From Butyrivibrio sp. (GTDB lineage Bacteria; Bacillota; Clostridia; Lachnospirales; Lachnospiraceae): DNA of 59,579 nucleotides. The number at the start of each line of letters is the position of its first letter. Position 1 is the first letter of the stretch. The stretch covers positions 1 to 59,579 of the forward strand of contig JAILJR010000211.1 of NCBI GenBank assembly GCA_024694565.1, in the 5' to 3' direction. A program made the translations under genes and the position numbers. Positions 52,170-59,579 of this stretch are shown here, piece after piece. The notes below the pieces were generated by a model. The model had not been told where the DNA came from and ran no database searches. It worked only from the letters and a program-made list of their open reading frames with translations.

Positions 52170-52320
52170 TCCGCCATGTAAGGCTGTCGCTGCCGGAATT
52201 ATGGCAGTATTCCACAATGTAATGATGCCGCTTCCGGAAACTGCGGTGGTATTCTGCGATAAAATGATGTCGCTGCCCAAAGCTTTTCCGTCCGGATCCG
52301 GCTTGTGGCGGGCAACTCAT
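52170..52320. repeat. Degenerate tandem repeats and a C-like tail after the nucleotidase gene
   Basis: Two loose ~42-bp units (TGTCGCTGCCGGAATTATGG and GCCGCTTCCGGAAACTGCGG, each followed by an AT-rich AATGAT) and a partial third (GTCGCTGCC) lie after the stop. A C-like module (GGCGGGCAACTCAT) closes the stretch at 52320. Confidence 0.4.
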
Positions 52321-52340
52321 TTGATGCAGCAAACAAAAAT

Positions 52341-52395
52341 ACGGTGTGACTGATAACCAAATCCCGGTTACCGGACACACCGTTTTATTTTTTTG
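52341..52395 (+). terminator. Terminator of the hemW/yfbR transcript
   Basis: ACGGTGTG and CACACCGT close a two-part stem with an inner GATAACC/GGTTACC pair, followed by TTTATTTTTTT. Confidence 0.75.
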
Positions 52396-52426
52396 CAATG
52401 CCCGGTCAGGTTATTGAGCCAAATAT

Positions 52427-52462
52427 AAAAGCGCAGGATGCTCAGGTGCATCTTGCGCTTTT
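52427..52462 (-). terminator. Terminator of the diguanylate cyclase gene
   Basis: AAAAGCGCAGGATGC pairs with GCATCTTGCGCTTTT (one mismatch) around a short loop, followed on the minus strand by TATATTT. It begins 10 bases after the stop. Confidence 0.7.
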
Positions 52463-52471
52463 ACTGGTTAC

Positions 52472-53962
52472 TTAGTTCACAGTTATCAGCGTGGATATTG
52501 AATCCTTCAGTGAAGCCTCATCGCTGTCCATCGGTACCACGAGGATGGCGGTATCGGAGGATTGTGCGGAAGCAGCTTCGCTTCCTGATGAGACAGCCAT
52601 TATCTTTACATTTTTGAAGTTTGGTCTAAGACTCAGATATTGGAGAGTATTCTCTGCTGTCATTTTCTGGATATCGAGATCAAGTATGACCACTTTGACA
52701 GACTCGCCGTACTGGCTTATCATGTTCAGCACAGCCCGGCCGGATTTGGCTCTCACCAGATTGTAGTCCTTTTTAAGGAAATCAAGCCTGTCCATAAAAC
52801 CTAGATGCGAGTCGGTTACACCTACTATAATGGCCGGTCTTTCATCCGGAAGCGCTTCATAGGTCTTCCATTCTGCAAAACAGTTTCTTCCTCTTATCTT
52901 GCATTCATACAGAGCATCGTCTGCCATGGAAAAGAGCTTGTCAAAACCGGTACCGAAGTTGTCGACCACAATGCCGATACTGCAGGTGAATTCCCAACCT
53001 CCGGGAACCTTGATCGATGAGATGTTCTTCTGTATTCTGCGGCAGGTGGCATCAAGCTTGTTGGCGGAATTGATTCCCTTCATGACAACCAGGAATTCGT
53101 CGCCGCCGTTTCTTGCAATAATGTCATCAACTCTGAAGGAATCACGAAGAGCAAGTCCAATGCCGGCAAGAACAACGTCGCCCGCCTTGTGTCCAAGCAG
53201 GTCATTGACGTTTTTGAATTTATCGGCATCGATTGAAAGAACCGCACAGGACTCGCTTGGATTTTTCTGTGCAAAGTATTCAGCGACAGCCTTCTGTGCA
53301 GCTCCCTTATTGAGAAGGCCCGTAAGCTTGTCGTGTGAGCTCTCGGTTGTCAGGGCGAAATTGTTGAGTGCCTGTGCACATCTGATCTGACAAACAAACA
53401 GAGCACAGAGAAGAACTATCGGGTATGATATGAAAAGATTGATAAGATCATTTGCAAGGTGCACCCTTGACTTAAAGGAGAGCAGCAGTATCAGATTCAG
53501 AGTATACAGTATGGAAATTATGGTGATATATTCCGTAAACCTATCTGTGTAAAAGAAAACAAGCAGAATGATCAGCAGCAGAAACCACCTTGACGGCGAA
53601 TTCGAAAATGCAATGGTGTCATTCAGGATCAGCTGCATATAGAAAATAAAATAGAAAATGATACATTCGCCGTTGAGCGAACGTTCCTCTATATGGACTT
53701 TTTTCTGAGAATTTCTGAAGAGAATATAGATGACAAGCAGTGGTATAAAGACCAGCGGAATCACAAAATTATCAAAACGCATGCCAAAAAGAAAAGATAC
53801 CAGCACCGTAAAAACATAGAGAATCGGCAGCGCAAAGATAACGATATCAAGTACACTCTGATTGTTGGATGCGATATTATCTCCGAATTTGCTAAAGAAA
53901 ATCCCCTGATTACTATCTAAAGTCCGAATATTTGTCTCAATAGATTTTCGAATTTTATTCAT
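52472..53962 (-). CDS. Membrane diguanylate cyclase with C-terminal receiver-like domain
   Basis: This 496-residue protein starts at 53962 (GGGTGGG upstream). About six transmembrane helices (~25-210) precede a GGDEF domain with an intact RNGGDEF and an I-site RVDD exactly five residues before it, so it should synthesise c-di-GMP and be product-inhibited. Residues ~375-496 resemble a receiver: an Asp in VVILDLDIQ and the fold pattern are kept, but the acidic pair is replaced (GVTDSH), so phosphorylation is doubtful. REC after GGDEF is an unusual order. Confidence 0.88.
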   Translation of the reverse strand: MNKIRKSIETNIRTLDSNQGIFFSKFGDNIASNNQSVLDIVIFALPILYVFTVLVSFLFGMRFDNFVIPLVFIPLLVIYILFRNSQKKVHIEERSLNGECIIFYFIFYMQLILNDTIAFSNSPSRWFLLLIILLVFFYTDRFTEYITIISILYTLNLILLLSFKSRVHLANDLINLFISYPIVLLCALFVCQIRCAQALNNFALTTESSHDKLTGLLNKGAAQKAVAEYFAQKNPSESCAVLSIDADKFKNVNDLLGHKAGDVVLAGIGLALRDSFRVDDIIARNGGDEFLVVMKGINSANKLDATCRRIQKNISSIKVPGGWEFTCSIGIVVDNFGTGFDKLFSMADDALYECKIRGRNCFAEWKTYEALPDERPAIIVGVTDSHLGFMDRLDFLKKDYNLVRAKSGRAVLNMISQYGESVKVVILDLDIQKMTAENTLQYLSLRPNFKNVKIMAVSSGSEAASAQSSDTAILVVPMDSDEASLKDSISTLITVN

Positions 53963-54000
53963 AAACCCACCCGCTTCGATAATTAAATGATTACATTCTA

Positions 54001-54006
54001 ATAATA
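54001..54006 (-). promoter_or_regulatory. Candidate extended -10 of the diguanylate cyclase gene
   Basis: On the minus strand TGGTATTAT forms an extended -10, 38 bases before the start codon. No good -35 is seen. Confidence 0.4.
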
Positions 54007-54071
54007 CCATTTTTATGTGCCGACGTGGTAACATAAAATAGAAAAAGTTACAATTAAGCGATAATCCTGCT

Positions 54072-54266
54072 ACAATTCAGCTGACAGCCAGCCGGGGCAG
54101 GCCAGAGCAAGTGAAAGGCTGAGCCGGGGTGCCTTGAAAAACGTCGGCACTTAGCGCACGTACTTTGGGCGCTTAGTACCGCTACGTTTTTCACGGAGCG
54201 AAAGCGTCACCCCGGGCAGACTTACACTTGCGGCGGCCTGCTCCGGCTGGCTGGCAACTGAATTGT
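54072..54266. repeat. Full type B palindromic element, inverted orientation
   Basis: The arms ACAATTCAGCTGACAGCC... (54072-54103) and GGCCTGCTCCGGCTGGCTGG... (54235-54266) are complementary over 32 bp with a few mismatches. The core on the minus strand reads CGGTACTAAGCGC-CCAAAGTACG-TGCGCTAAGTGCCG. It is oriented opposite to the 48149 copy and lies between the divergent GGDEF and HD genes. Confidence 0.85.
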
Positions 54267-54336
54267 TAACTATCCGATTGATTTTTTGTCGGTTTAGCAT
54301 AATAATGGTAATAGTGTTGTGTTTGAGGAGAATTGT

Positions 54337-55458
54337 ATGCTGTTTATTAAAAGCGAAGAGCTAAAACCGGGAATGCGTCTGGCAAAGCCAATATATAACA
54401 AAAAGGGAGTTCTCCTCTATGACCGTGCTGCGGTGCTTAGGGATGAAAAGTCAATTGAAAATATAAAGAGCTTTGGCCTGATCGGACTTTTTATACTTGA
54501 ACCTGCTGAGCCGGTTCCGCCGATGACTCAGGATGATCTTGATTTCGAACAGTTTCAGACTGTGGTGTACAATGAGATAATGGAAGAGCTGCAAAAGATC
54601 ATCGACAAGAGAAAGCAGGACAAGTTTCCTTTTATCTGTGCAAAAATCATCAAGAAATACGGAAACCTCCGGAAAAAGATAACATTCCAGCAGTCCCTCA
54701 GAAGTACTGAGGACTACATATACAAGCACTCACTTAATGTTGCAATTCTTTCTGCAATGATCACCCACACAATGAATGTCCCGCTCTCCGATCAGAATGA
54801 GGTGGTAATGGCATCGGTGATACATGACATCGGAAAGCTGACCCTTCCGCCTGAGTATCAGTCAAGGAAGCTTAAACAGTCCTATGACAGGGCGCTGGTG
54901 GACGAGCATGAGCAGGAAGGCTACAAGATCATAGAATATGCCTTTGCTTCTCTGCCTAATTTAAGGAGGGTCTGCAACCAGGCCAGGAAGATATTGCTTG
55001 ACTTTGATGAAGGTATTATTTCGCAGAATCGCAAGATGTTCATGGCGGCCAGGGTGCTGACGGTTGCCGGGTATTATGACAGAGAAACTGCTGTGAGACT
55101 TGATGAGTCGCCGGTCTCTGAAATTGTTGTGATAAAGACGATGATGGAGCACAGCGAAGTCTTTGACCCGAAGGTTGTAAAGGCGCTTATAGATTCACTG
55201 AATATCCTGGTTCCGGGCATCAGTGTTGTGTTAAACAACGGGGAAAAGGCGCTTGTACTAAGGATAAATGAGTATGATTTCTTAAGACCCACGGTCCTTA
55301 GCTTTACGGACAATTCGATCATAGATCTTTCAAACCGCCGCACTTATGGCAAGCTGGAGATTGTTGATATAATGAAGACTATGGACAACCGCTACGTGAT
55401 GGATGTCTCCAGGGTCAAGGCCATGGGCATAAACGTAGAGGAACCGGAATATATATAA
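54337..55458 (+). CDS. HD-domain (HD-GYP-like) signalling protein
   Basis: This 373-residue protein starts at 54337 (GAGGAGA upstream). An N-terminal DUF3391-like segment (SEELKPGMRLAKPIYNKKG) precedes an HD phosphohydrolase domain with YIYKHSLNVA, VIHDIGKL and DEHEQEGYKIIEYAF. The GYP signature region of HD-GYP phosphodiesterases is absent (NQARKILLDFDEG in its place), so c-di-GMP hydrolysis is uncertain. pilT follows 17 bases on. The pair, divergent from a diguanylate cyclase, suggests c-di-GMP-linked control of pilus motility. Confidence 0.88.
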   Translation: MLFIKSEELKPGMRLAKPIYNKKGVLLYDRAAVLRDEKSIENIKSFGLIGLFILEPAEPVPPMTQDDLDFEQFQTVVYNEIMEELQKIIDKRKQDKFPFICAKIIKKYGNLRKKITFQQSLRSTEDYIYKHSLNVAILSAMITHTMNVPLSDQNEVVMASVIHDIGKLTLPPEYQSRKLKQSYDRALVDEHEQEGYKIIEYAFASLPNLRRVCNQARKILLDFDEGIISQNRKMFMAARVLTVAGYYDRETAVRLDESPVSEIVVIKTMMEHSEVFDPKVVKALIDSLNILVPGISVVLNNGEKALVLRINEYDFLRPTVLSFTDNSIIDLSNRRTYGKLEIVDIMKTMDNRYVMDVSRVKAMGINVEEPEYI

Positions 55459-55475
55459 AAAGAGGTTTAATAGAT

Positions 55476-56537
55476 ATGTCGCGGATAGAAGATATTCTTA
55501 AGGAAGCAAAGGAGAGGGGAGCGTCAGATGTTCACATCACAGTCGGACTTCCTCCCAAGGTAAGAGTTCATGGCAAGCTTGTTCCGCTTGAGAGCTACGG
55601 CAAGCTCCTGCCGCCGGACACCAGGGAAATTGCATCAGAGATCATGAGCGAAAGACAACAGCAGCTTCTTGAGCAGAACGGGCAGCACGATATGTCTTTT
55701 TCAATCCGCGGTGTAGGAAGATACAGGGTAAATGTATTCAGGCAGAGGGGCTCGATCGCAATGGCTTTCCGTATTGTGGCAACTGAGATACCAAGCTCTC
55801 AGGAGCTGGGCATCCCTGACACTGTCATGGATCTTTATCAGAAAAAGAGAGGTCTTGTTCTTGTAACAGGACCGACCGGTTCAGGAAAATCAACCACGCT
55901 GGCGTCCATTATCGACAAGATAAACAACAACCGGGATGCTCATGTAATCACTCTTGAGGACCCAATTGAGTTTACATATCAGCACAGGCTTTCGATAGTT
56001 AACCAGAGGGAGATAGGAACAGACTCCAACAGCTATGCAAGCGCGCTCAGAGCTGCTCTTCGTGAGGACCCTGACGTAATCCTCGTGGGAGAGATGAGGG
56101 ACCTTGAGACAATAAGTACAGCCATCACAGCAGCTGAGACCGGCCATCTTGTTCTTTCCACTGTTCATACTATCGGAGCTTCCAACACGGTGGACAGGCT
56201 TATCGATGTATTTCCGTCACATCAGCAGCAGCAGATCAGGATACAGCTTGCAGGTGTTCTTGAGGCAGTAATCTGTCAGCAGCTGATCCCGGCAGTTGAT
56301 GGTATATCCAGACTGGCAGCATTTGAGGTACTTCATATCAACTCCGCGGTCAGAAATCTGATCAGAGAGGGAAAGTCACATCAGCTCATCACCTACATGC
56401 AGACCTACAGAAAGCAGGGCATGATAACAATGGATGAGGCAATCCTCGAGCTGTACAGGGCACAGAAGATCACAAGAGAGGCGGCACTTCAATTTGCGCA
56501 GGATCCTGATATTATGCAGAACAAGATGCTGAGGTGA
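55476..56537 (+). CDS. pilT: Type IV pilus retraction ATPase PilT
   Basis: This 353-residue ATPase has the PilT N-terminal PAS-like domain (DVHITVGLPPKVRVHG), Walker A GPTGSGKSTTLASI, the Asp and His boxes (ITLEDPIEF, LSTVHTIGAS) and AIRNLIREGKSHQ-type segment (AVRNLIREGKSHQLIT). It drives pilus retraction and twitching. No pilus assembly genes are in the window. The last codons NKMLR-stop start a 31-bp tandem repeat. Confidence 0.95.
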   Translation: MSRIEDILKEAKERGASDVHITVGLPPKVRVHGKLVPLESYGKLLPPDTREIASEIMSERQQQLLEQNGQHDMSFSIRGVGRYRVNVFRQRGSIAMAFRIVATEIPSSQELGIPDTVMDLYQKKRGLVLVTGPTGSGKSTTLASIIDKINNNRDAHVITLEDPIEFTYQHRLSIVNQREIGTDSNSYASALRAALREDPDVILVGEMRDLETISTAITAAETGHLVLSTVHTIGASNTVDRLIDVFPSHQQQQIRIQLAGVLEAVICQQLIPAVDGISRLAAFEVLHINSAVRNLIREGKSHQLITYMQTYRKQGMITMDEAILELYRAQKITREAALQFAQDPDIMQNKMLR

Positions 56538-56671
56538 GCAGGTTATTTTGAATAAGATGCTGAGGTGAGCGGGGGATTCGGAATAAGATACTTAGGTGAG
56601 CAGGTTATTTTGAATAAGATGCTGAAGTGAGCGGGGTATGCAGAATAAGAAGCTGAGATATGTAAGATAAG
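56519..56671. repeat. 31-bp tandem repeat starting at the pilT stop codon
   Basis: Five units lie end to end (56519-56549, 56550-56580, 56581-56611, 56612-56642, 56643-56671), with consensus GAATAAGATGCTGAGGTGAGC plus ten variable bases. The first contains the last pilT codons and TGA. Units one and three share GGTTATTTT ends, units two and four GGGG ends, which suggests duplication of a two-unit block. No terminator is evident in 56672-56771. Confidence 0.88.
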
Positions 56672-56771
56672 GAGCCGGTTACCGGTGTTGTTCGGTCTTT
56701 GGGTGCCTGCGTAAGCTGCATCTGACCGGAATAAGTCAGATTTAAACTGATGTTAACTAAGGAGTGACAAT

Positions 56772-58031
56772 ATGAGCCTGTATGATCTGCCAATTGATAA
56801 GAGACTACTTGAGAGGATAAATCCTGTTTTTAATACGGCCAAGATGACTTTGTTTCATTTGGCATCAGCGGGAGATAAGGATGCGATAGCTATTTCTGAC
56901 AAGCTTGGGCTCACACTGGAAAGCACCCAGGATGAGACCTCCATGGAAGAGCTTCTGAACAATGCTGTCTCGCTTGAGATCCGTTTTCGTACCATGGGAG
57001 AGATGGCATTAAAGTCAGGCTTTCCGACTATTGTTGATCTGCCCTGTGGGTACACCCCGCGAGCAATTGAGTTTTCACGCCTCGGTAAAAGCTTTGTCGG
57101 GCTTGATCTTCCGGCAGCTGTTTCTGAGGGAACTCCCATAATCACCTCGATGATTGATGAGGACAAACGGGGGCTGGTCCGCTTTGACGAAGTTGATGCC
57201 ACCAACTACGAATCTCTCAAAAAAGTATTTGATGAGATTCCGGGTGAAGTCTGCATCACTACAGAGGGGCTTCTGATGTATTTCACTGATTCAGAGACCG
57301 GTGAGCTTTGTGACAACATGAGGCGCATCCTTCTTGATCATGGCGGATGCTGGCTTCTTGCCGACGTTGAGACAGTATTTCAGACAATCCTGAATGCACA
57401 GGCAATGTTAGGTGACAGGTTTATGGAGGTTCTGGTCAAGGGAAAAGAGAGGGCGCAGAACAGATCAGATGTTGTTGTGAGTGCCAGGACCCTTGTAGTT
57501 AATCCCGACAAGCCTGAAGAGAATATGAAAAAAGCAATGGAGTTTCTTGCAGAGCATGGACTTAAGGCTGAGAGGCTAATAGTCGCTGATTACGCTCCGG
57601 AGCTTTTAAGTTTTGGGCAGATTACGCCGCAGCAGGCCGGGGCAATCAGGCAGGCAATGAAAAAATATGCCTATTGGAAGATCACGCCGATAGAAGCGAC
57701 CGAGCTTGACACAAAGGCGGCGCGGGCAGACAACTTTGACCTTAAGGCGGAGTTTTCAACGGACAGGCTTGTGCTTCATCTCCAGGGAAGGCTTGATACC
57801 CTCTCATCACCAGGATTTCTTGCCTTCTACGAAAAGACAGTCGGATATTATCCGATAGTGGAGGTCTATGTGGACTGCTCCGACCTTGAGTATATTTCTT
57901 CGGCAGGACTTAGAGTACTTCTTATTATGCAGAAGCAGTGCAAGCGCGGCGTGACACTTCAGAACATAAACAATGGTGTCAGAGAAATTCTGGAACAGAC
58001 AGGTTTTGACACCATCCTCGGTATAGAGTAA
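56772..58031 (+). CDS. O-methyltransferase (leucine carboxyl methyltransferase-like) fused to a STAS domain
   Basis: This 419-residue protein has an N-terminal SAM-dependent methyltransferase of the Ppm1/Tcmp type (IVDLPCGYTPRAIEFSRLGK with the SAM loop, FVGLDLPAA, TTEGLLMYF) to about residue 310, then a STAS domain (~325-419) with the conserved DCSDLEYISSAGLRVLL. Ser376/Ser377 sit where anti-sigma antagonists are phosphorylated. The fusion suggests control of methylation, or of a partner, by a serine kinase of the SpoIIAB/RsbW type. AAGGAG precedes the ATG. No kinase is adjacent. Confidence 0.88.
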   Translation: MSLYDLPIDKRLLERINPVFNTAKMTLFHLASAGDKDAIAISDKLGLTLESTQDETSMEELLNNAVSLEIRFRTMGEMALKSGFPTIVDLPCGYTPRAIEFSRLGKSFVGLDLPAAVSEGTPIITSMIDEDKRGLVRFDEVDATNYESLKKVFDEIPGEVCITTEGLLMYFTDSETGELCDNMRRILLDHGGCWLLADVETVFQTILNAQAMLGDRFMEVLVKGKERAQNRSDVVVSARTLVVNPDKPEENMKKAMEFLAEHGLKAERLIVADYAPELLSFGQITPQQAGAIRQAMKKYAYWKITPIEATELDTKAARADNFDLKAEFSTDRLVLHLQGRLDTLSSPGFLAFYEKTVGYYPIVEVYVDCSDLEYISSAGLRVLLIMQKQCKRGVTLQNINNGVREILEQTGFDTILGIE

Positions 58032-58136
58032 AAGAGTGGCGCCGCCGGCAAATGTTTTTTAGGTGTTAGTTGGAAAATGGGTCGGTATCAATATCTTAAG
58101 TAATGCAGTTCTCTATGGCAAAGTGAGGTGATTGAT

Positions 58137-59552
58137 TTGATATCATTGTTGATTTCTTTTGCGGTTTTGATTGCTGGATTTTTTACCTATGGTAAACTTG
58201 TGGATAATGTCTTTGGACCGGATGACAGACAGACACCTGCTTTCAGGCTAAATGACGGGGTGGATTTTGTTCCGCTGAAGACCGGAAAAGCCTTTTTGGT
58301 ACAGCTTTTGAACATAGCGGGAACCGGACCGATTTTTGGTGCACTGATGGGAGCGTGCTTTGGCCCGATAGTCTTTCTCTGGATCGTCTTTGGCTCGATT
58401 CTCGGGGGCGCCGTTCATGATTATATGGTTGGCATGATCTCTGAGAGAAATGATGGAAAGTCAATTGCCGAGCTGTCGGGAATTTATCTTGGCAGCGGAG
58501 CAAAGTGGGGGATGAGAGTCTTTTCCGTTGTGCTCCTTTTGCTGACGGGAACCGTGTTTGTAACAAGCCCTGCTGCATTGCTGGCAAGACTGACAGGTGA
58601 CAGCCTTGGAGTAACCTTCTGGGTAGTTGTGATACTTGTCTATTATATTATGGCAACGCTGCTTCCTATAGATAAGATCATCGGAAAACTGTATCCGATC
58701 TTTGGATTCGTTCTTCTGGCTATGGCGGTCGGTATCTACGTGGGAATCGTCAAGGGCGGATATCAGATTCCGGAGATAAGGCTTGAGAACCTTCATCCGG
58801 ACGGACTTCCGGTCTGGCCATATATGTTTGTTACGGTTGCATGCGGTGCTATATCGGGCTTTCATGCCACACAGTCACCAATGATCTCCAAGTGCATCAG
58901 CTCCGAACGCGAGGGCAGAAAGATTTTTTACGGGGCAATGCTTACTGAATCTGTGATTGCACTTATCTGGGCAGCAGGCGGTGTCGCCTATTACGGCACC
59001 ACAAAGGAGCTGGGAAGCGCCCTGACCGACATGGGACAGTCCGGGGTCGTATATGACATATCGACAGGAATGCTTGGAACTATCGGAGCGATGCTTGCGC
59101 TCATTGGAGTTATTGCCTGTCCCATAACATCCGGGGATACGGCTTTCAGGAGTGCAAGGCTTATACTCAGCGAGATTACAGGGCTGGATCAGAAGCCAAT
59201 AAAGAACCGCCTGATAATAACGCTTCCGCTTCTCGGAGCAGGAGCCCTGCTTACACAGCTTGACTTCAATGTTCTCTGGCGATACTTTTCCTGGAGCAAC
59301 CAGACACTGGCCATGATAAGCCTGTTCGTTGCAACAGCCTATCTTATAAAACATGCAGGGAACAAGCTTTACAGCCTGATCACGGCACTTCCGCGAACCT
59401 TTATGTCCGCAGTTTCCATGACTTATATCCTCATGGCAAAAGAGGGACTGAGGATCAGCTCAGCTATCGCATATCCTGTTGGCATATGCTTTGCGGGTTT
59501 ATGCTTCGGAATATACCTGAGGGCACTTATGAAAGCAATGAAGAAACAGTAA
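58137..59552 (+). CDS. CstA-family carbon starvation protein (short form)
   Basis: This 471-residue protein has about 13-14 transmembrane helices with the CstA pattern LLNIAGTGPIFGALMGACFG, GAVHDYMVGMISERN and SGFHATQSPMISKCI. The family takes up peptides or pyruvate in starvation. GAGGTG precedes TTG at 58137 by six bases; the GTG at 58128 is part of that SD, so TTG is the likely start (3 residues shorter). Window ends 27 bases after the stop. Confidence 0.9.
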   Translation: MISLLISFAVLIAGFFTYGKLVDNVFGPDDRQTPAFRLNDGVDFVPLKTGKAFLVQLLNIAGTGPIFGALMGACFGPIVFLWIVFGSILGGAVHDYMVGMISERNDGKSIAELSGIYLGSGAKWGMRVFSVVLLLLTGTVFVTSPAALLARLTGDSLGVTFWVVVILVYYIMATLLPIDKIIGKLYPIFGFVLLAMAVGIYVGIVKGGYQIPEIRLENLHPDGLPVWPYMFVTVACGAISGFHATQSPMISKCISSEREGRKIFYGAMLTESVIALIWAAGGVAYYGTTKELGSALTDMGQSGVVYDISTGMLGTIGAMLALIGVIACPITSGDTAFRSARLILSEITGLDQKPIKNRLIITLPLLGAGALLTQLDFNVLWRYFSWSNQTLAMISLFVATAYLIKHAGNKLYSLITALPRTFMSAVSMTYILMAKEGLRISSAIAYPVGICFAGLCFGIYLRALMKAMKKQ

Positions 59553-59579
59553 GAAGTGTTTTTATGCTGACAATAAGGG

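Overview
The window looks like a chromosomal segment of a Lachnospiraceae bacterium, probably Butyrivibrio-like. This is inferred from gene content: HU, rpsT, lepA-hemW, a LacI regulator next to glycogen phosphorylase, a CotH/VTC/DUF4956 operon, an NHLM-type peptidase exporter, a short CstA, and large secreted proteins with His/Cys modules typical of gut clostridia. SD sequences are strong and several starts are TTG or GTG. I saw no rRNA, tRNA, transposase, phage gene or CRISPR array.

Layout. Positions 322-7335 (minus) hold a four-gene operon of a giant beta-domain/helical-repeat protein, an Hsp70/actin-fold ATPase-like protein, a helical-repeat protein and a membrane coiled-coil protein. It is the best candidate for an undescribed system. 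Positions 7475-12523 (minus) are a MacAB-like exporter (ATPase, membrane-fusion protein, two permeases). Positions 12967-17318 (minus) are a pair of NHLM-type exporters, one with a C39 leader peptidase, with no recognisable precursor peptide in the window. Next come a formate/nitrite channel, a small secreted protein, a dual-receiver protein, a low-complexity lipoprotein and HU. At 23385-26827 a LacI-family regulator and glycogen phosphorylase share operators with the same promoter geometry. Then follow a PAS/degenerate-GGDEF/EAL protein, a GNAT acetyltransferase, a TrpB-like enzyme, a membrane-anchored carboxylesterase and a Gx transporter/NusG-II pair. Positions 34147-39762 are a tightly overlapping YfhO-CotH-VTC-DUF4956 operon, followed by a 1247-residue membrane-anchored coiled-coil surface protein. 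Positions 44230-46508 hold two CobW-type GTPases, one His-rich and one fused to a YcgQ-like domain, which point to metal (zinc) homeostasis. The right part has a CmpB-like membrane protein, rpsT, lepA, hemW, a YfbR-like nucleotidase, a diguanylate cyclase, an HD-domain protein, PilT, a methyltransferase-STAS fusion and a CstA-type transporter.

The most unusual non-coding content is a family of large nested palindromes scattered between genes. A shared core hairpin (stem CGGTACTAAG.../...CTTAGTACCG, loop AAARTAC) is wrapped in one of two alternative outer arm sets (A, 1-176, 20186-20510 and 39782-39981; B, 48149-48362 and 54072-54266). Some copies carry a third arm module, C (GAGCTTTTGTCGGGCAACTCAT-like), that often stops just upstream of a Shine-Dalgarno sequence. 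Core stems differ between copies yet stay complementary. Half copies, mini copies and hybrids are also present. A second pattern is tandem repeats that begin in the last codons of a gene and copy its stop codon (33455-33586, 47575-47667, 56519-56671).
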